A program made the translations under genes and the position numbers. A stretch of 6,123 nucleotides of DNA, taken from positions 1-6,123 of the forward strand of contig JBCCFC010000851.1 of the NCBI GenBank assembly GCA_039029935.1, in the 5' to 3' direction. Shown in pieces: positions 5,481-6,123 of this stretch. The DNA is from G039029935 sp039029935. GTDB taxonomy: Bacteria > Chloroflexota > Anaerolineae > Caldilineales > Caldilineaceae. Numbering within the stretch: position 1 is the first letter of the stretch; each line of letters opens with the position of its first letter. The notes below the pieces were generated by a model. The model saw only the letters and a program-made list of their open reading frames with translations. It was not told the DNA's origin and ran no database searches.

Positions 5481-6122
5481 TTATAGTTTAAGCTGGTAGC
5501 CATACCCTCGAATGGTTTCAATAAACCGAGGGGCATCCTTGTTTTTAGGGTCAATGCGATTGCGCACACGGCTTACCATGCGGTCAATGTTGGCATCATA
5601 GACATCCCCACCCGCTTCAGGCCAAACCGCCTGTGCAATCTCATCTTTTGTCACAACACGGCCACGATTTTGGAACAAGAACCATAGTAGGTCAAATTGT
5701 TTGACACTTAGTGGAGGGGTAATCAAATCGCCATCAACATATACTTGGCGTGTACTGACATCAACCCGTAGCGCAGGTTCTTGAATAGCAATGAGGGATG
5801 GGGCCGTCATTGTGGCCGAAGGATCGTGGAATCGGAAGCGCGTTGAGGCAAACTGCACTTCGATACCATCTTCAAGCCACGCGGTGCCTCCTTTGGGCAA
5901 CTGTCGGCTGCCAACAATGACACCATTTTTGCTATTTAAATCATGAACTTGATAGGCATTGTCCATGTGTAAAATTTCTGCATGATTGCGTGATGCAAAA
6001 TGGTCGTCCAAAACTACCGTGGAATCCAACGCACGACCGATTGTAATCAACTCATCGAGGAGTTCATATTCTGTGCCTGTTTTGGGACCATCAAGACATA
6101 CAAGTTTTCCGAATCGACTCAC
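5481..6122 (-). CDS. FHA domain - OmpR/PhoB-type winged-helix transcription regulator
   Basis: A 213-residue (as visible) DNA-binding regulator. The N-terminal FHA domain (about 5-98) has the hallmark residues G29-R30, S44-R45-x-H47 and N66-G67, which in this fold bind phosphothreonine peptides. A linker (about 99-118) leads to a C-terminal Trans_reg_C winged helix (about 119-213), with LSVKQFDLLWFLFQNRGRVVT (138-158), a recognition-helix region DANIDRMVSRVRNRI (176-190) and the terminal hairpin RGYGYQL. There is no receiver domain, so it is not a standard response regulator; the FHA module probably lets a Ser/Thr kinase pathway control it. The apparent start is GTG 6122-6120, which gives a sensible FHA N-terminus, but only one base remains upstream, so the ribosome binding site is invisible and a slightly longer protein is possible. 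No kinase gene is in view. Confidence 0.9.
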   Translation of the reverse strand: MSRFGKLVCLDGPKTGTEYELLDELITIGRALDSTVVLDDHFASRNHAEILHMDNAYQVHDLNSKNGVIVGSRQLPKGGTAWLEDGIEVQFASTRFRFHDPSATMTAPSLIAIQEPALRVDVSTRQVYVDGDLITPPLSVKQFDLLWFLFQNRGRVVTKDEIAQAVWPEAGGDVYDANIDRMVSRVRNRIDPKNKDAPRFIETIRGYGYQLKL

Positions 6123-6123
6123 A

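Overview
The window looks like a stretch of a bacterial chromosome. Two sampled 60-base lines of the coding part are 52-53 % G+C. The gene types point loosely to Chloroflexota (Herpetosiphon/Chloroflexus-like), with a cyanobacterium as the alternative: a small PEYDF...RGKY...FPDSESVN protein, YfcE-like phosphoesterases, an ECF sigma factor with a long N-terminal tail, and an FHA domain fused to an OmpR-type winged helix. That assignment is inference from protein style only; there is no rRNA or other marker gene here.

Left part (109-3331, + strand): a tight four-gene cluster, probably one operon. It holds a 108-residue protein of unknown function, two adjacent and clearly paralogous calcineurin-like metallophosphoesterases (338 and 292 residues), and a two-domain GNAT acetyltransferase. 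Gaps are 6, 18 and 52 nt. The 52-nt gap is mostly a perfect three-copy 15-bp tandem repeat (2348-2392). The repeat contains the stop codon of the second phosphoesterase, supplies a TAG-TAA double stop in each copy, and abuts the strong Shine-Dalgarno sequence of the GNAT gene. I place the GNAT start at TTG 2408.

Middle (3332-3470): a short convergent intergenic region with three small hairpins, then an ECF-type sigma factor gene on the - strand (3471-4454). Its sigma domains are ordinary. They are preceded by about 130 residues of Ser/Thr/Ala/Asn/Gly-rich low-complexity sequence that still shows short tandem repeats. A perfect 14-bp palindrome sits directly upstream of its ribosome binding site. 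No anti-sigma gene is visible.

Right part: about 0.9 kb (4488-5393) of AT-rich DNA (28 % G+C over three sampled lines) with no convincing gene but several inverted repeats, the best being an 11-bp pair at 4765-4818. A strong rho-independent terminator (5394-5433, - strand) then ends an FHA-winged-helix regulator gene (5481-6122, - strand), whose start lies at the window edge.

Working picture: a possible nucleotide/phosphoester-processing and acetylation operon of unknown substrate lies next to two unlinked regulators, one sigma factor and one probably phosphothreonine-responsive transcription factor. Nothing in the sequence proves a functional connection between the two halves.
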